Shown here piece after piece: positions 62,081 to 64,000 of a DNA stretch of 64,000 nt. A program made the position numbers and the translations under genes. Source of the stretch: CBDCWQ01 sp965223435 (GTDB lineage: Bacteria; Myxococcota; Kuafuiibacteriia; Kuafuiibacteriales; Kuafuiibacteriaceae); the NCBI GenBank assembly GCA_965223435.1, contig CBDCWQ010000023.1, positions 186,001 to 250,000 of the forward strand, given 5' to 3'. The notes beneath the pieces are model-generated. The model ran no database searches. It was not told the origin of the DNA and saw nothing but the letters and a program-made list of their open reading frames with translations. Positions within the stretch are counted from its first letter, which is position 1, and every line of letters begins with the position of its first letter.

Positions 62081-64000
62081 CTACCTTTTGCCGAAAACGG
62101 CGGTGCAGCGACGGTCCTCGGTGAGGCCAAGACTGGGCCATGGGAAAAAGACCAATCCGTTGTCGTATGCGTCTTGGGTGGATTGGCAGTCTTGACCTTC
62201 CCACCTCTTGAACTCGAGGTCAGACGCACCGATCCACGGATACAGCACGACCGTGCTGCCATAGGTGAATTCTTGTTCGCACGCGGTTCGGGTGAGACTG
62301 TGCTCCAACATCTCGTCCGACTCGCACATGAGGTTCGGTTCCCCCATGACGGGAGCGCCAGACCGGACCTGCCCAAGAACGCCGCCTGGTCCTCGCACAT
62401 CGATTTTCAGGCGCATGGTTCGCCTCGACGCGTCGGGGGTTCCGTCTGGGAGCACTCTCCAGAGGGCGATTTCCCAGGCACCGGTGGGGGACCGCAACCA
62501 CCCAGCCCCTACGATTCGTCCCTTTCGGTCGATCAATCCGGTCGTCATGCCTACGCCGAAGAAGCCGGTTGCCGGCGTCCAGGTGTCGGGGCTACCTTGA
62601 GGCCGAATATCCTTTTTGTGCGGTTCGAGAAGCGCGTGGCCATCGATGCCGAAGGTCGGATCCATAGAACCGCTCGCAAGCATTCTCCAGGTGCTCGGAA
62701 TGCTGATGCCGGCATCGCTTTTGCTCCAGCCCACCATGACGTATCGGCCGTGGTCATCGATGCCTGCCAACTGGACGTAGGATGCACGGGTGGTGTCACC
62801 AGGGGTGGTCGATGTCGACACGTGTGGAATGAGCACCATGCCGCTGCCCGAACCAAACGTAGGGTCTGGGACGCCGTTCGGAAGAAGACGCACCACACCT
62901 GCAACATCGCCGGCCGCATCGTCGCTGTTGATGGCGACCACGATCCAACCGTTTTCATCTACGGCGAGGCGTCCCGCTTGATCCCCCTTCGTTTCGGGTG
63001 ATGCCCCCCCGAGGGCCGGACCTCCGTGCCCAAGGACCACAAAACCCTGTCCCTCGCCGAATTCAGGGTCGAGTTGTCCGTCTTCCAGATAGCGTGCGAC
63101 AAAAATCTCGGTCCGACCTTTGGCGTTTTTGCTCTGACCGGTGATGAGATATCGCCCCTCTTGGTCTACGTACACTTGCCTCGGCCAGTCCATGCGACTC
63201 GCCCCCTCGCTGCCCGCAAACCCGGCGCCCTGGTTTTGGAAGACCGCGTAGCCGATCTGGTTGAACGACGGGTCCAGCACGCCCTCGGGGGTGAAACGCC
63301 AGAGCGTTGCTTCCAGACCGCCGCTTGCACTCCGGCTGTACCCCGCAACGACATAGCGGTCGCTCGCGTCGATCACGATGCTTGATGGGCGGTCAGCCCG
63401 GTTTGCGCCCGTCGCACCGGCCGCCCCGGGCCCCTTTGGGTTGACCACTATGAAACCCTCGCCGGACTCTTCTTCTGTCGCGCCAAAGGTTTCGTCGACG
63501 GCCCCGTCGTCTAGGTGACGAGACAAGGTCAGCAGCCCCGCTCCGTCCTCTGTCTTGGAGTGGACGGCCATGATGACCCGATCTTCATCGTCCACAACGA
63601 TGTCCTCGATCATGTCGAACTTATGTGCACCGACGGCGCCGGCCGCGCCTTCGGCGCGCCCCAGGGCGCGCCGGTCGTGCTCCAGGTGCCCACTGCTGCC
63701 AAAACGCCAAAACATGGCGTCCAGTCCCTCTTCAGTGTTCCGCGAGTACCCGCCCGCAACAATTTCACCGGTGCTGATCTCAGCGATGGCTTTGAGCCAA
63801 TCGTCCTTGGTTTCATTCGGTCTTCCGGTTGCACCCGTTCCCATCGGCCGGTAGACCACCAAGCCGAAGCGCCCAAACGCGTCCACAATCTCCAGTTTTT
63901 TTGAGCACCATCGAAACCCATCTTCTCCTCGGGCCCCAAGATAGATGTCTTCTTCCGACCCGGGTCGATCGTGTGCTGGGGGCGGCCGAGGGGTGTAGTG
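62081..64000 (-). CDS. Delta-60 repeat beta-propeller protein, 5' end outside window
   Basis: The frame is open to the right edge of the window, so the start is missing. About 639 residues are visible. The repeats follow the delta-60 pattern of about 55-60 residues: (L/V)DPxFGxxG..., then a strand reading IVAGYSR, YVVAGYSRSASGG, YLITGQSKNAKGR or YVMVGWSKSD. At least six copies lie at nt 62500-63870. The C-terminal 110 residues have Cys pairs (NLMCESDE, TRTACEQEF, GQDCQS, RRCTAVFG), suggesting an extracytoplasmic location. The gene is the first visible member of the Rhs operon, 6 bases before the lectin start. The function of this repeat family is unknown. Confidence 0.85.
   Translation of the reverse strand, partial: HYTPRPPPAHDRPGSEEDIYLGARGEDGFRWCSKKLEIVDAFGRFGLVVYRPMGTGATGRPNETKDDWLKAIAEISTGEIVAGGYSRNTEEGLDAMFWRFGSSGHLEHDRRALGRAEGAAGAVGAHKFDMIEDIVVDDEDRVIMAVHSKTEDGAGLLTLSRHLDDGAVDETFGATEEESGEGFIVVNPKGPGAAGATGANRADRPSSIVIDASDRYVVAGYSRSASGGLEATLWRFTPEGVLDPSFNQIGYAVFQNQGAGFAGSEGASRMDWPRQVYVDQEGRYLITGQSKNAKGRTEIFVARYLEDGQLDPEFGEGQGFVVLGHGGPALGGASPETKGDQAGRLAVDENGWIVVAINSDDAAGDVAGVVRLLPNGVPDPTFGSGSGMVLIPHVSTSTTPGDTTRASYVQLAGIDDHGRYVMVGWSKSDAGISIPSTWRMLASGSMDPTFGIDGHALLEPHKKDIRPQGSPDTWTPATGFFGVGMTTGLIDRKGRIVGAGWLRSPTGAWEIALWRVLPDGTPDASRRTMRLKIDVRGPGGVLGQVRSGAPVMGEPNLMCESDEMLEHSLTRTACEQEFTYGSTVVLYPWIGASDLEFKRWEGQDCQSTQDAYDNGLVFFPWPSLGLTEDRRCTAVFGKR

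Noticed and set aside
55502..64000. Type VI secretion Rhs effector
   Set aside because: The Rhs protein has a Sec signal peptide and no VgrG, PAAR or Hcp gene is nearby.
1..64000. CRISPR arrays, rRNA or tRNA genes
   Set aside because: No regularly spaced direct repeats and no tRNA or rRNA signatures were seen by eye on either strand.

Overview
The window is GC-rich, densely coded bacterial DNA dominated by exported proteins. Several features point to Myxococcota or a related former-deltaproteobacterial, predatory lineage: a MYXO-CTERM-like C-terminal anchor on a calcium-repeat protein, many lipoproteins, very large secreted proteins, Hanks-type kinase and FHA proteins, a 3-hydroxypalmitate-methyl-ester-type methyltransferase, and two Rhs polymorphic toxin loci. 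This is inferred from gene content; no rRNA or tRNA gene was seen to confirm it.

Layout. 1-20 kb: a left-truncated unknown protein, a kinase-fold/SH3 lipoprotein-like protein, a giant exported protein (about 3,200 aa), an FG-GAP/UnbV/TSP3 surface protein and a beta-helix protein. 19-32 kb: mostly housekeeping and envelope genes: a methyltransferase-like protein, an O-antigen ligase/polymerase with a large cytoplasmic insert, ATP-dependent PEP carboxykinase, a large MscS channel, an FHA-Yip1 membrane protein, a peroxiredoxin, an SMP-30-like lipoprotein, a LysR regulator with a perfect palindrome at its start, a macro-domain protein and a DUF1232 protein. 31.7-37.4 kb: a TlpA-like thioredoxin with an LPP20-like lipoprotein, a DUF72 protein, and a NarX/NarL-type two-component pair flanking an unknown gene.

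37.9-45.3 kb: Rhs locus 1. An N-terminal sugar-binding/beta-helix/SpvB piece is separated by a frame change from an FG-GAP/TcdB-mid/YD-repeat/Rhs-core piece with a 96-aa tip, followed at once by a small immunity candidate. 45.9-53.7 kb: a possible signalling island with an acyl desaturase, a PilZ-methyltransferase related to lipid-autoinducer synthases, a membrane histidine kinase fused to a receiver and a PP2C phosphatase, a STAS/SiaC-like protein, a SiaB-like HATPase kinase and a Hanks kinase. The last four are overlapping or adjacent and look like one partner-switching operon.

53.7-55.3 kb: a decayed IS3-family element with matching 12-bp ends, abutting the 3' end of an IS21-family istB gene. 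55.5-64 kb (minus strand): Rhs locus 2, apparently one operon of delta-60 repeat protein, B-lectin lipoprotein, Rhs protein, 138-aa unknown protein and RraB-like protein. This Rhs gene is split by an exact 53-bp tandem duplication; removing one copy restores a single frame of about 1,725 codons from the signal-peptide start.

Strongest candidates for undescribed biology: the methyltransferase/sensor/partner-switch/Hanks kinase island, and Rhs toxins paired with carbohydrate-binding modules, one carrying the frame-breaking duplication.
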